A stretch of 35,476 nucleotides of DNA from a virus. The notes below the pieces were generated by a model. It saw only the letters and a program-made list of their open reading frames with translations. It was not told the DNA's origin and did not search any database. Shown in pieces: positions 1 to 8,547 of the stretch (positions within the stretch are counted from its first letter, which is position 1; the number at the start of each line of letters is the position of its first letter). The DNA lies in the IMG/VR virus record IMGVR_UViG_3300047546_001285, positions 1-35,476 of that record; one strand, 5' to 3'. The translations under genes and the position numbers were made by a program.

Positions 1-156
1 GCTTGTGATAATTATTTCGAAATCAAATTAATGTACGATAAAATGCTTCAGGCAATGGAGTGCGGAGAATACGTGCTCGCTGAAGAACTGTATGCTGACA
101 TTGAGAAGGCTATAGATAATTGTCCAAACGAAATCAAGAAAAGCTGTGGCTGTTAA
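1..156 (+). CDS. Unknown protein, 3' part only
   Basis: The reading frame is open from base 1 to a TAA at 154-156, giving the last 51 residues of a gene that begins left of the window. The visible part is mostly helical and acidic and ends in KKSCGC. The next gene begins at a GTG inside its last codons. By position it belongs to the tail or structural operon. I do not recognise the family. The Cys-rich end resembles the Cys-containing N-terminal region of the next protein only in general character. Confidence 0.7.
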   Translation, partial: ACDNYFEIKLMYDKMLQAMECGEYVLAEELYADIEKAIDNCPNEIKKSCGC

Positions 157-1231
157 GTACGACTTAGACGCATACCTGAAATCATACATCGCTGCTACAC
201 AAAAGGCGATATGTGAGTATTCTCAAAATCAAATTGACGATTCTGTTTATGATGTTCCTTGTCATTCTTACGAAGAACACATCAAGAAGTGTTTGTTCCT
301 GAAATTTTGCTTGGAAAACATCGAATGTTATTCTGACGAAGAGCAAGACTACGTTATTTCATTGGCTAACCGTTATGCCAAGAACTGTGGTGGTTGTGTT
401 GTAACAGATGCTGAGCTTGCTGCGTTTAAAAATACCCCAATGGGCAAAGAACTGATTGGTGCGTTTTTGGATGCAGACGTAAAGAAATATAAAGATAAGA
501 GTGGGGTCTCAGATGGCGTAATTATCTCAATAGTAAACACCTACGTATTAGAACTAAAAGCCGCTGGAATATGGTCTAAATTCTACGCAATCTATCCTTT
601 CTTGGGAGGAACATCAGCAACAACATCTTATAACCTCAAAGACGCTGACTACTATAAAATCAACTGGGCAGGCACAATGTCATATGGAACATTGGGTGTC
701 GATTTTGATGGAGTATCAGGCTTTGGGGATACTAACTTTGACTTTAGTGCAATTTCCTCAACAATTGAGAATATTCACTTTTCATTCTATACACCAGACG
801 CAAACGGTGGACTTGCTAACGTACCAATGGGTGTGGGTAGTACTGCCGCTGATGACCGTATTCGAATGGCATTTGACGCAGGAACAAATAACTACTATGC
901 TGATATGTGGAGTAATGGAAGCGTTGCTGGTCGTGTTCTTGTTGCTGGATTGGGTGCACCTGCTGGTCACTATTTGGCAACTCGATATAGTGCTTCTGCT
1001 GCCTTCGTTTATTTGGATGGTGTTCAAATGGCAACAAATGCAACAACTGTTGATGTAAGTGATGTACCTTCTGATACATTTTATGTGGGTGCTACAAATT
1101 TAGCTGGGGTGGCCTCAGGTTTCACAACCAAAACTTTCGGATTAGCCACAATTGGTCAACACTTGACCGCCTCAGACATCACTGCATTTCAAACAATAAC
1201 TGATAAATTTTTAACCTCGTTAGGACGATAA
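146..1231 (+). CDS. Putative receptor-binding or tail-fibre protein with LamG-like C-terminal domain
   Basis: This 361-residue protein starts at GTG 146, overlapping the end of the previous gene by 11 bases. No earlier start fits as well. Residues 1-90 form a helical, Cys-containing head region. From about residue 130 it carries the module ELKAAGIWSKFYAIYPFLGG followed by a beta-rich domain of about 180 residues. It ends with a helix, HLTASDITAFQTITDKFLTS. The same start and end signatures flank the body of the protein at 5901-7268. That arrangement is typical of concanavalin A/LamG-like lectin domains in Bacteroidetes phage tails. Glycan or surface binding at the virion tip is inferred from fold type and position. 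The lectin fold is a family-level impression. Confidence 0.65.
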   Translation: MAVKYDLDAYLKSYIAATQKAICEYSQNQIDDSVYDVPCHSYEEHIKKCLFLKFCLENIECYSDEEQDYVISLANRYAKNCGGCVVTDAELAAFKNTPMGKELIGAFLDADVKKYKDKSGVSDGVIISIVNTYVLELKAAGIWSKFYAIYPFLGGTSATTSYNLKDADYYKINWAGTMSYGTLGVDFDGVSGFGDTNFDFSAISSTIENIHFSFYTPDANGGLANVPMGVGSTAADDRIRMAFDAGTNNYYADMWSNGSVAGRVLVAGLGAPAGHYLATRYSASAAFVYLDGVQMATNATTVDVSDVPSDTFYVGATNLAGVASGFTTKTFGLATIGQHLTASDITAFQTITDKFLTSLGR

Positions 1232-1240
1232 CTCATAAAC

Positions 1241-1825
1241 ATGTTTACAAGAGAACAAATTGAAAAGGCTGTTAAATCTAAGGGTTATAAGTACTTCGAG
1301 AACGGAGACTATAACATGAATGTAATCGGAATTCGCAATAGCGGAATAGGTAATAAGGTTACAGATTTATTCGACGATTGGTTGACTCTTTCTTTCAAGA
1401 TTGATGGAGTATGGCAATTTTATATTTGGAATGCTACTACCGATCCAGGAAAAGCTCCTATGCTCAAAGGAAATAATGGAACAGGTACTGCTCGTGTAGT
1501 TCCCGGTCAATATCCCGGTTCTCATTTTATAGGCTTACATCAGGGTAAATATGAGGCCCTCAAACAAAAAGCCAACGTGAAGGTTTATCGCGATGCTGAC
1601 AAAGATTCGGAGTACGATACAGACAAAATCACCGAGGGGGTTTATGGAATCAATATCCACAAGGCTGGTCAAGATTCAAAAATCATCTCAACGTGGAGCG
1701 AGGGTTGTCAAGTGTTTAAAAGAGTAAAGGACTTTGACGTATTTATGAAGTTCTGTAAAACAGCTGCTAAACTACACGGCAACTCATTTACCTACACTCT
1801 TATCGAAAGTAAAGACATTATTTAA
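1241..1825 (+). CDS. Putative endolysin with L,D-transpeptidase-like catalytic motif
   Basis: This 194-residue protein has no signal peptide. Residues 133-158 contain GVYGINIHKAG, then SEGCQVF. A His (H140) lies 13 residues before a Ser-x-Gly-Cys (S153-C156), which resembles the H...S-x-G-C active site of YkuD/L,D-transpeptidase-like enzymes. The region around residues 88-100 (PGQYPGSHFIGLHQG) may form the substrate groove. I infer a peptidoglycan-active enzyme, either a virion-associated or a lysis hydrolase, cutting or exchanging peptide bonds in the host wall. It lies between two tail-fibre genes, which suits either role. An unrelated Cys peptidase is the main alternative. Confidence 0.55.
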   Translation: MFTREQIEKAVKSKGYKYFENGDYNMNVIGIRNSGIGNKVTDLFDDWLTLSFKIDGVWQFYIWNATTDPGKAPMLKGNNGTGTARVVPGQYPGSHFIGLHQGKYEALKQKANVKVYRDADKDSEYDTDKITEGVYGINIHKAGQDSKIISTWSEGCQVFKRVKDFDVFMKFCKTAAKLHGNSFTYTLIESKDII

Positions 1826-1834
1826 TCCCTCTTA

Positions 1835-4800
1835 ATGGCAGCACTCGATAATATAGCATCAGAGTTATTAAAGTCTGCTAATGAAGCGGATTTAATATTT
1901 AAAAGAACTCGTGACCAAGCACAGAGGGACAAGGCTGTTCGTCTGCGTAGAATTGTTGAGAATTTGCGCCAATTAATAATTGGTGATATGCTCAAGTCCA
2001 CTTATGATACAGATGACGATGGTGTTGTAGATGCCTCTGAGACCGTTCGCATAATTGTAAGAAATAGCACGGGATCTACTTTAAATAAAGGATCTGTAGT
2101 TTATCTTAGCGGAGCAACAGGAAATAGACCTAATGCTCTCTTGTCTCAAGCAAATGCTGAGTCTACTTCATCTAAAACTATCGGTATTGTAATTGCTAAT
2201 ATTCCAAACAATAGTGATGGATATGTTGCAGTAAGTGGTACATTACACGATTTGGATACATCGGCCTTTACGGCAGGTAGTGATGTTTGGTTATCTCCAA
2301 CCGTAGCCGGGGGCCTCACTACAACTGTACCGACTGAACCCAACCATTCAGTTTTCATAGGTTATATAGCACGTTCACATCCCACCCAAGGACGATTAGT
2401 AATTTTAATTCAAAATGGATATGAACTAAATGAACTACACGATGTAAACGCCCCAACTCCCTCGAATGGAGATTTGCTTCAATATGATTCAGTTAATAAT
2501 TATTGGAAAAACGTAGCCTCCTCAGTTGCTGTTCCAACTCCAACGCTCGCACAGGTAACAACGGCGGGGAATACGACTACAAATGGAATAGTACTGGGGT
2601 CTGCTACAGCTATAACGGCATCTCCATATACGCTACAGGTGGTAGGCGGATCTGGAGGAAGTGCAATATTCTCAAACGCAGCAAAAACGCAAGGGTTAAA
2701 CATTAACTTAACAACGGCTGGAGAGACAAGGATATATGGAGATTATTTTGGAGCTGGAGTAGATCAAAAGTTGATACTTGGAACATTTGCAAACAGGGCC
2801 ACACAACTTGTTCTTCAGACATCAGGAAACGTAGGGATTGGAACTACTACTGACGCTGGGTACAAGTTGGACGTTAATGGCACAATAAGATCAACCAGCT
2901 CTATCTGGACAGATTTTTTGTCTCCCGTTGGATCAACTATGTATATTTATAGCATAGGGCTATCTGGAGGTGCGTATAACAGATTAAATATTTATTACAA
3001 TAGTGTAAACGGATTTGTAATGCAATCCGATGGTGGTGGTGGTGGAAGTAGAAGTATGAGTGTATTCGGAGGGGGCCCTGGAGGTGTTTTGAACTTAGGA
3101 ACAAACGGGGCAACAAGATGGACACTACTTAGCAGTTATGATGCATCAGGGGCAGGTCACTTTATACCTAACGGAACAAATACATATGATATAGGAAATT
3201 CTTCTAACACAGTAAGAAACCTATATTCCAATCGTGCCATTTTTTCTGGATCAGTGACGGCATCGGCAGCAATTGCAAATGCTGTTTCTATTACAAATAC
3301 ACTCGTAGCGGCAGCTAACAACGACGTGCTTGTTGGACTAGACATCAACCCTACGTTTACTAATGGTGCATTTACGGGGGTAACGAATACGACTTTAAGA
3401 GTTACGGGAAATAGTACTTTAATTGGTAATCTGACTATAACGTCGAATAATGGAAGCATAATAAACCAAAACTCATATGCTTCAAACGTTTTTACCGTTA
3501 AGGCTGTAAATAATACCACAGATATAGGTGGTATGATAATAAATGCAGGAACGGGTGATAGCCGTTTTGGTAGCTTTAGAGTTGGTGGCGGTTATTATAC
3601 TACATTCTATGTAAACAATGCTGAACTAATAAGATTATCTACTTCCAATAACGTATTAATCGGAACCACTACAGACGCAGGCTATAAGCTAGATGTTAAT
3701 GGAACCGCGAGAATTCAGGGTGTAATAACAGGAAGTGTTGGGGGTGGTGCAATCACGTTAGGAGCTGCTTCTGCAAACCAATCTGCGATAAGCATAAATG
3801 GGTATTTTACTGGAAACGGAGCAATTATAACAAGCAATGCCAATGGAAGAAGTTTCAACTCTATAATTGGTGCTCAAAACTCTGGTATTATATCATCGTA
3901 CAACGGTAACGCTCAAGGACAAACGGTAGCTAACCATTATTTTTTAGCAACAGGGAACATCAATTTAACTGATGGGGCGATTGATTTACATGGTTTTGCG
4001 TTTACGCCAACAATTGTAAGTGAAACAGGCGCTACAATAAAAGCATTTAGTAGTACTTTATCTGCTGCATCAAACCATTACAACTTATATCTATCTGGGA
4101 CTGCACAAAACTATTTAGCTGGTAGAGTAGGTATTGGGTTGACTAATCCACAAGGGGCTACACATATTGCAGTAGCAAGTGGAACTCCTGCTTTAGTTTT
4201 GTCAGATGTTGGAGCACCAGATGCAATTCCAACCTTGCAATTTAGAAGAGGTCCATTATCTGCATTTTCTCTACAGGTTGATTTCCCAAGCAATAACAAA
4301 GCACGTTTTCAAATAGGAGATGCGGTTACTGGGTATGAATTTACAGGAGGCAACTTGGGATTAACTGGTGGAAGATCAATTGAGTTTGCAGGAATAACAG
4401 GACAAGTGGCTACCGCTATAGTAGGAAGCATACATACAGATAACAATAATGGTCAATTGTTATTTTCTACTCGTGGAAGTGCTGTAACAGCAGAAAGGGC
4501 AAGAATAACAAATAACGGAAACTTCTTGATCAACACTACCACAGACGCAGGCTATAAATTAGACGTTAACGGAACTGGAAGATTCAGCGGTCAGGTAAAA
4601 TTTGACAACTCCAATATCATCGCAACAGGAATAACCTCTCAAGTAGCAAACTTCCAAATAGCGAGAGCGAATACAAATACATCTGTTGAGATAATTGGTG
4701 GTGCTACATCTGTTAAATTTGACGCAACAAGTGCTTCAGCGTCAACACAGTTTGCAGGAAAAGTAGCCATTGGTTCTGCGTACTTTACGCCAACAGAGAT

Positions 4801-4978
4801 GCTTCATGTTGACGGATCAATCAAGTCATCAGCACTCACCATAAACGGGCCAGTATTGGCTACTGGAGGAGTGTTGAGCAGCATTGCTGGATATACCGGT
4901 CTATTCACCGTACCGACAAATCCTCCAGGAATGCAAACTTTAGATATTCAGAATGGAATTATTGTAAATGTTTTGTAA
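1835..4978 (+). CDS. Large tail-fibre or tail-spike protein
   Basis: This is the largest protein in the window, at 1047 residues. Residues 1-60 are a helical, charged virion-attachment region. Residues 65-200 are a beta-rich shaft domain (VRNSTGSTLNKGSVVYLSGA). The rest is long, low-complexity beta structure rich in Asn, Gly, Thr and Ser. The phrase TTTDAGYKLDVNGT occurs three times, at about residues 336, 610 and 900, and marks repeat units of roughly 280 residues. Such phrases are common in Bacteroidetes phage fibres. The C-terminus (YTGLFTVPTN...) is not an S74-type self-cleaving chaperone. Trimerisation and host attachment are inferred from the family. Three near-identical DNA segments give the gene scope to vary by internal recombination. 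Confidence 0.8.
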   Translation: MAALDNIASELLKSANEADLIFKRTRDQAQRDKAVRLRRIVENLRQLIIGDMLKSTYDTDDDGVVDASETVRIIVRNSTGSTLNKGSVVYLSGATGNRPNALLSQANAESTSSKTIGIVIANIPNNSDGYVAVSGTLHDLDTSAFTAGSDVWLSPTVAGGLTTTVPTEPNHSVFIGYIARSHPTQGRLVILIQNGYELNELHDVNAPTPSNGDLLQYDSVNNYWKNVASSVAVPTPTLAQVTTAGNTTTNGIVLGSATAITASPYTLQVVGGSGGSAIFSNAAKTQGLNINLTTAGETRIYGDYFGAGVDQKLILGTFANRATQLVLQTSGNVGIGTTTDAGYKLDVNGTIRSTSSIWTDFLSPVGSTMYIYSIGLSGGAYNRLNIYYNSVNGFVMQSDGGGGGSRSMSVFGGGPGGVLNLGTNGATRWTLLSSYDASGAGHFIPNGTNTYDIGNSSNTVRNLYSNRAIFSGSVTASAAIANAVSITNTLVAAANNDVLVGLDINPTFTNGAFTGVTNTTLRVTGNSTLIGNLTITSNNGSIINQNSYASNVFTVKAVNNTTDIGGMIINAGTGDSRFGSFRVGGGYYTTFYVNNAELIRLSTSNNVLIGTTTDAGYKLDVNGTARIQGVITGSVGGGAITLGAASANQSAISINGYFTGNGAIITSNANGRSFNSIIGAQNSGIISSYNGNAQGQTVANHYFLATGNINLTDGAIDLHGFAFTPTIVSETGATIKAFSSTLSAASNHYNLYLSGTAQNYLAGRVGIGLTNPQGATHIAVASGTPALVLSDVGAPDAIPTLQFRRGPLSAFSLQVDFPSNNKARFQIGDAVTGYEFTGGNLGLTGGRSIEFAGITGQVATAIVGSIHTDNNNGQLLFSTRGSAVTAERARITNNGNFLINTTTDAGYKLDVNGTGRFSGQVKFDNSNIIATGITSQVANFQIARANTNTSVEIIGGATSVKFDATSASASTQFAGKVAIGSAYFTPTEMLHVDGSIKSSALTINGPVLATGGVLSSIAGYTGLFTVPTNPPGMQTLDIQNGIIVNVL

Positions 4979-5004
4979 ATGTTTTATAATAACGAATTAT
5001 TTTA

Positions 5005-5012
5005 TATATTTG
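5005..5012 (+). promoter_or_regulatory. Bacteroidetes-type -7 promoter element (TATATTTG)
   Basis: TATATTTG matches the TAnnTTTG -7 consensus and ends 4 bases before the ATG at 5017. I found no well-spaced TTG (-33 element), so the match rests on the -7 box and on the identical 4-base spacing at other genes here. Transcription would start at or very near the start codon. Confidence 0.5.
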
Positions 5013-5016
5013 TGCT

Positions 5017-5295
5017 ATGATTAAGATTCAAACTATAACAGTACCAACAAAAGGTGAAGGTAATCTGTTTCAATTAAAGTCTAACGGATTTGTAATTGGT
5101 TCAGTTAACCCACAACCAGTTAGTTGTTATTGGCAAGTATTTGCCTCAGAGGAAGTTGAGGGAGTACTTACGCCCACCATTTGTGTAATAGATGGAAATA
5201 TCACAATGCCATCAGAAATCTATGAAGAGTGGGGTACAAACGATGGCTTTGTTATTGACTGGGCTTGCGATCAATTAGGATTTACAATTATATGA
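5017..5295 (+). CDS. Small conserved phage protein downstream of the tail fibre
   Basis: This is a 92-residue protein, mostly beta at the N-terminus (IKIQTITVPTKGEG), with a Trp-containing core (CYWQVFASEE) and an acidic, aromatic end. It has no membrane segment or known catalytic motif. It follows the big fibre gene, has its own promoter-like box, and overlaps the next gene by ATGA. Small proteins of this kind follow fibre genes in related phages. A fibre cap or assembly role is only an inference from position. Confidence 0.65.
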   Translation: MIKIQTITVPTKGEGNLFQLKSNGFVIGSVNPQPVSCYWQVFASEEVEGVLTPTICVIDGNITMPSEIYEEWGTNDGFVIDWACDQLGFTII

Positions 5296-5549
5296 TAAAC
5301 TTCAACAAAAACTTAGTAGATCTCGAAGGAAAAGAGATTGAAGGAGCAGTAATCGGCAAGGTAATTGCCCAAGTATTAGTACAAAACACCAAGGGAGATG
5401 CTCTCAAGTTGTGGCACATTGCTACTAAATTGCACAACGGAGAAGAATTAGACCTTGACAAGAGCGATGAGGAAATGCTGAAAAATATAATCAAGGAATC
5501 AGAAACCTTGACTATTTTGACTAAAGCGCAGGCTCTGGAGTGTTTTTAA
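5292..5549 (+). CDS. Small acidic protein, possible tail or fibre accessory
   Basis: I chose ATG 5292, which overlaps the preceding TGA as ATGA; an upstream in-frame start at 5265 would overlap by 31 bases and is less likely. The product has 85 residues and is mostly helical. Residues about 1-40 are amphipathic (DLEGKEIEGAVIGKVIAQVL) and the end is acidic (LDLDKSDEEMLKNIIKES). I recall similar proteins in Bacteroidetes phages but no assigned function. A strong terminator follows 24 bases later, so this is the last gene of the first tail transcript. Confidence 0.65.
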   Translation: MINFNKNLVDLEGKEIEGAVIGKVIAQVLVQNTKGDALKLWHIATKLHNGEELDLDKSDEEMLKNIIKESETLTILTKAQALECF

Positions 5550-5572
5550 TCAACCCATTACCCGTTCTAAAG

Positions 5573-5605
5573 AGGCAGCCTAATCGGTTGCCTTTTTTGT
5601 TTTTA
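5573..5605 (+). terminator. Intrinsic terminator after the tail-fibre operon
   Basis: AGGCAGCC (5573-5580) pairs with GGTTGCCT (5586-5593) around a 5-base loop, giving 8 pairs including one G-U. A run of six T's, then GTTTTT, follows. The wobble pair favours plus-strand RNA. Confidence 0.85.
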
Positions 5606-5618
5606 ATTCGTATCTTTG
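5588..5618 (+). promoter_or_regulatory. Bacteroidetes-type promoter (TTG-N20-TATCTTTG)
   Basis: TTG at 5588-5590 and TATCTTTG at 5611-5618 are 20 bases apart. The -7 box ends 4 bases before the ATG at 5623. The -33 element lies inside the 3' arm of the terminator, so termination of one operon and initiation of the next are packed into about 45 bases. Confidence 0.7.
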
Positions 5619-5622
5619 ATAT

Positions 5623-5904
5623 ATGCAAGAAGTATTCTCAAGAACAATTGACTTTCAAAGCGGTTTGACCGGATGTCAAGTCATCTCCAATACATCAGCC
5701 AACACAGGTGCCTTTCAAGGATTTGTGGTTAACTCAGACGCTGTCGTAGCACAAGTTTTGAATCCAGCAGGGACAGATATTACCTCTGCTTTGGGTCTTA
5801 CTGGTGTGACAATTAAGCAAGGTATGCTTATCACCGCAGCGAAGGGGTCTCACTTCTCTTCAATCACCTTAACTAGCGGAAGTATTGTAGCTTATCTGAA
5901 ATGA
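5623..5904 (+). CDS. Small beta-rich structural or fibre-associated protein
   Basis: This 93-residue protein is rich in Thr, Ser, Val and Gly, with no charged helices and no membrane segment (TGCQVISNTSANTGAFQGF, then ITLTSGSIVAYLK). The composition suggests a compact beta fold of the kind seen in phage decoration or fibre-tip proteins. It is the first gene behind a clear promoter and overlaps the next receptor-binding gene by ATGA. I recall homologues in Bacteroidetes phages in the same place but no proven role. Confidence 0.6.
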   Translation: MQEVFSRTIDFQSGLTGCQVISNTSANTGAFQGFVVNSDAVVAQVLNPAGTDITSALGLTGVTIKQGMLITAAKGSHFSSITLTSGSIVAYLK

Positions 5905-7268
5905 TAGGAATTGGCTTAAATATAAATAACCGTGTAGTAGGAGGGTTTGACTCTTCCGCATCCGCATTTTTTACCGCTACGGGCATCACGGGAACAACGG
6001 AACAACAAGCCGTCAACACGCTTGTAACTTCGTTAAAATCAGCGGGTCTATGGTCAAAGATGAAGGCGGTGTATCCGTTTGTTACGGATAATAGGAATTT
6101 GTTGTCATATACGGAGGCGTTTGATAATGCGACTTGGAGCAAAGGAAGTTCTACAGTTACTGCAAATGCGACAACCGCACCGAATGGGACTTTAACTGCG
6201 GATGCAATAATCCCAACAGTTGGAAGTGATAACCAACATAATATATTCCAATCATTAAGCCTACAAAGTGGTCAATCATATACATTTTCTGCAAGTTTGA
6301 AGGCGTTTGGGTACACTTATGCAATGTTATCAATTTACGATGGTAGTTTCAAATATGTAATTTTTGATTTGACGAATGGTGTTGTAACAAATTCAGCAAG
6401 CGGAACAACATATACAATTTCAAGCCAAGGAGATGGATGGTATAGATGTTCTGTTTCAATTACATCAAGTGGAACTATTACGGGTTTTAATTATATCGGA
6501 CCTGTACCTACATCAAATTTTGTTCAACCAACATCTTGGACCGCAAACGGAACATCTGGAATATATGGATGGGGGGCTCAAACAAATTTAGGCTCAACTG
6601 CAACCACCTACCAACCCATCGCAACTACCCAACAATCCTACATAAGTAACCAATTCAAATATAACTTGGTTAACCCCGTAGATAGTGACGCAGCGTTTAG
6701 GGGTGTGTTTAACGGAGGGTGGACATTTAGTAACAATGGGGCTACACCGAACGGGACGAATGGGTATATGGATACGAAGTTGAATCCTTTATCTGCAAGC
6801 ATATCTGCAACAAGCATGCATATTTCAACATATTTACGCACTAATAATGATGGTGTATATTGCGATATGGGGGCTTATGACGGGAATCCTGCAAATTATC
6901 AAATTTCTACATATGCAAGAATTACAAATATATGCTATGTAGATTTAGGTGCGCAATTACAAACAAGACAAACCTATTCAAACACCGATAGTAGTGGTTA
7001 TTATATAGCGAGTAGAACGGCAAATAATGTATTAAAAGCATTTAAAAATAATACACTCAAAGCAACCAATACTAATACAAATACCGCATCGATGCTAAGT
7101 AAAAATATATTTATTTCGGCTAATAATGATACTGGCAGTGCAATTACTCAATTTTCAAATCGCCAAACCGCCTTCTCCTCAATCGGTGATGGCCTCACCG
7201 ACACCGAAGCAACCGCCCTATATAATGCAGTGCAAACATTTCAAACCTCACTTTCTCGCCAAGTATAA
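5901..7268 (+). CDS. Putative receptor-binding protein with inserted carbohydrate-binding-like domain
   Basis: This is a 455-residue protein with three parts. Residues 30-60 (LVTSLKSAGLWSKMKAVYPF) match the start of the LamG-like module in the protein at 146-1231. Residues about 65-245 (NLLSYTEAFDNATWSKG to ATTYQPIAT) form a beta-sandwich resembling the carbohydrate-binding-like domains common in phage tail proteins. Residues 255-455 resume the LamG-like body and end with GLTDTEATALYNAVQTF. The ATG overlaps the previous TGA. I infer that it binds a host glycan at the tail tip. The insertion of one domain inside another suggests domain swapping among receptor-binding proteins. Confidence 0.65.
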   Translation: MIGIGLNINNRVVGGFDSSASAFFTATGITGTTEQQAVNTLVTSLKSAGLWSKMKAVYPFVTDNRNLLSYTEAFDNATWSKGSSTVTANATTAPNGTLTADAIIPTVGSDNQHNIFQSLSLQSGQSYTFSASLKAFGYTYAMLSIYDGSFKYVIFDLTNGVVTNSASGTTYTISSQGDGWYRCSVSITSSGTITGFNYIGPVPTSNFVQPTSWTANGTSGIYGWGAQTNLGSTATTYQPIATTQQSYISNQFKYNLVNPVDSDAAFRGVFNGGWTFSNNGATPNGTNGYMDTKLNPLSASISATSMHISTYLRTNNDGVYCDMGAYDGNPANYQISTYARITNICYVDLGAQLQTRQTYSNTDSSGYYIASRTANNVLKAFKNNTLKATNTNTNTASMLSKNIFISANNDTGSAITQFSNRQTAFSSIGDGLTDTEATALYNAVQTFQTSLSRQV

Positions 7269-7525
7269 TGCTAACCCTATCAACCATAACAACCGAAGAT
7301 ATTACCACGCTTGTGGGATTGCTTACCATAGAGCAAAAAGACACGATACAAGGTCAAGCATATTCGCCCGATTGCTATTTTAACCCCATTTCTGATATAA
7401 ATGGAAATTGGGTTATCTCAACCGAGGAGATGCAAAATTGCCAAACCCCTGAATTTATGTGGGTCAAAGATTTAGAACTCATCCCATTTGAACCTAAGCC
7501 AAGCCCACCTATTCTAAATTTGTAA
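7268..7525 (+). CDS. Small conserved protein paired with the receptor-binding gene
   Basis: This 85-residue protein starts with LTLSTITTEDITTLVGLLT and has a central DINGNWVISTEEM and a Pro-rich end. It overlaps the upstream gene by TAATG, so the two are probably co-translated. I recognise the family from Bacteroidetes phages, usually directly after LamG-like fibre genes. A chaperone or cap for that fibre is inferred from position only. Confidence 0.65.
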   Translation: MLTLSTITTEDITTLVGLLTIEQKDTIQGQAYSPDCYFNPISDINGNWVISTEEMQNCQTPEFMWVKDLELIPFEPKPSPPILNL

Positions 7526-7550
7526 AAAAAGAAAATTTTAAGTAACTTAG
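7520..7550 (+). promoter_or_regulatory. Possible promoter of the holin operon (TTG-N20-TAACTTAG)
   Basis: TTG 7520-7522 and TAACTTAG 7543-7550 are 20 bases apart. The box ends 4 bases before ATG 7555, the same geometry as the other promoters here. The -7 box departs from TAnnTTTG at one position. Confidence 0.4.
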
Positions 7551-7554
7551 TATT

Positions 7555-7785
7555 ATGAAAATCTTAGAGATATTCAAAGACGAACACGGTAAATTTTCAT
7601 CTAATCGCTTCGTGGGTATACTATGTGCTATTGCTTTGTGTGTTACTATGTATCACAATTCTTTTTCTGAAAAACATGTTGCACCCGCTTCTATTTTAGT
7701 AGAGTGTGTAACTGCTCTTGCATTCGGTGCATTGGGTCTAGGAGCAGCTAACAAAATCTTCAAGAAAAAGAATGGCGAAGGATAA
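7555..7785 (+). CDS. Putative holin
   Basis: This is a 76-residue protein with a short charged N-terminus (EIFKDEHGKFSSNRF), a hydrophobic segment at about residues 20-37 and a second at about 46-66. It ends in a basic tail (KIFKKKNGEG). This is the usual plan of small phage holins in Bacteroidetes phages: two membrane helices and a Lys-rich cytoplasmic end. It opens the second plus-strand operon and may have its own promoter. The likely role is timed permeabilisation of the inner membrane so that lysis enzymes act. A non-holin membrane protein cannot be excluded. Confidence 0.6.
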   Translation: MKILEIFKDEHGKFSSNRFVGILCAIALCVTMYHNSFSEKHVAPASILVECVTALAFGALGLGAANKIFKKKNGEG

Positions 7786-8062
7786 TCCAATACCAAAAAC
7801 GACAAGAGGTAAGAATGCAAATTACCTTCCTACAAAGAAGGGAGCAGGCATGACGGCTAAAGGTGTTGCTGCTTATCGTAAAGCAAATCCCGGAAGTAAA
7901 TTGAAGACTGCTGTAACTGGTAAGGTTAAGGCAGGTAGTGCAGACGCTAAGAGACGCAAATCATTTTGTGCTCGTAGTGCTGGTCAAATGAAAATGTTTC
8001 CCAAGGCGGCCTCAGATCCAAATTCACGTCTGAGACAAGCCCGTAAAAGATGGAAGTGCTAA
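7772..8062 (+). CDS. Basic protein of the DUF6321 type
   Basis: This 96-residue, strongly basic protein has phrases KKGAGMTAKGVAAYRKANPG, RRKSFCARSAGQMK and NSRLRQARKRWKC. These match the DUF6321 family, which is widespread in phages and of unknown function. Two Cys (in KSFC and the terminal WKC) and many Lys/Arg suggest nucleic-acid binding, possibly metal-assisted; that part is inference. The gene overlaps the holin gene by 14 bases and begins the run of basic proteins. Confidence 0.75.
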   Translation: MAKDNPIPKTTRGKNANYLPTKKGAGMTAKGVAAYRKANPGSKLKTAVTGKVKAGSADAKRRKSFCARSAGQMKMFPKAASDPNSRLRQARKRWKC

Positions 8063-8063
8063 T

Positions 8064-8171
8064 ATGTACAACTGTAATTTTGTAGCTAAGAAGCTAGAAC
8101 ACAACAACTCAAAACCCACCAAACCAAGCGGTAAGGTGAAAGTATCAAAAAATAAACCAACAAAGAAATGA
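8064..8171 (+). CDS. Tiny basic protein, 35 residues
   Basis: ATG 8064 follows the previous stop by one base. Its TGA overlaps the next ATG (ATGA at 8168), which supports the gene despite its length. The product begins MYNCNFVAKKLEHNN and ends in a Lys-, Pro- and Ser-rich tail. I do not recognise a family. The tight coupling and charge match its neighbours. Confidence 0.55.
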   Translation: MYNCNFVAKKLEHNNSKPTKPSGKVKVSKNKPTKK

Positions 8172-8335
8172 AAAAACCAATAAAAAAAGCCGCTACTAAG
8201 AAGATTTCTGAGTACGGAGGTATGGAAAAGTATGCATCTAAAAAGGCTGAGATGAAACACGAAAAGAAAGAAGGCAAGAAAGTTGAATCAAAGGAAAAGA
8301 TGATGTTTGGTAAAATGATCAAAAAGAAAAAATAA
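8168..8335 (+). CDS. Tiny Lys-rich protein, 55 residues
   Basis: The gene is framed by overlaps on both sides (ATGA at 8168, TAATG at 8333-8337). The product starts MKKPIKKAATKKISEYGG and ends MIKKKK, with about a third lysine and several Met. No membrane segment or known motif is present. DNA or RNA binding is possible from charge alone. Confidence 0.6.
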   Translation: MKKPIKKAATKKISEYGGMEKYASKKAEMKHEKKEGKKVESKEKMMFGKMIKKKK

Positions 8336-8547
8336 TGGCTTACGGTACCAAGAAACAAAGATCTGCAATTGTTAAAAAAGCAAGAGCAGGTGTTGACCTT
8401 CAGGGAAAAGGAAAAGAATTCAAACCGATGGCTGAAAAAGTAGCTAAAAGCTATATGAAAAAAGGCATGAGTAAAGCCAAAGCAACCGCCATTGGTAAAG
8501 CTACTGCTGCCAAAAGCATGTGGAAAAACTTAACCAAAAAGAAATGA
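8335..8547 (+). CDS. Lys/Ala-rich histone-tail-like small protein
   Basis: This is a 70-residue protein (MAYGTKKQRSAIVKKARAGV, then KAKATAIGKATAAKSMWKN) rich in Lys and Ala, with helical propensity in both halves and no acidic patches. The composition resembles nucleoid-binding tails. It overlaps both neighbours (TAATG at its start, ATGA at its end). DNA binding is inferred from composition only. Confidence 0.6.
   Translation: MAYGTKKQRSAIVKKARAGVDLQGKGKEFKPMAEKVAKSYMKKGMSKAKATAIGKATAAKSMWKNLTKKK

Noticed and set aside
684-1079. Several frames on both strands inside the LamG-like gene
   Set aside because: They are shadows of the gene at 146-1231, whose sequence has clear relatives within the window.
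8024-8358. Minus-strand Phe/Leu-rich frames opposite the basic genes
   Set aside because: Lys-rich codons (AAA/AAG) read backwards give Phe/Leu-rich frames. The plus-strand genes are linked by overlaps and two have family matches nearby.
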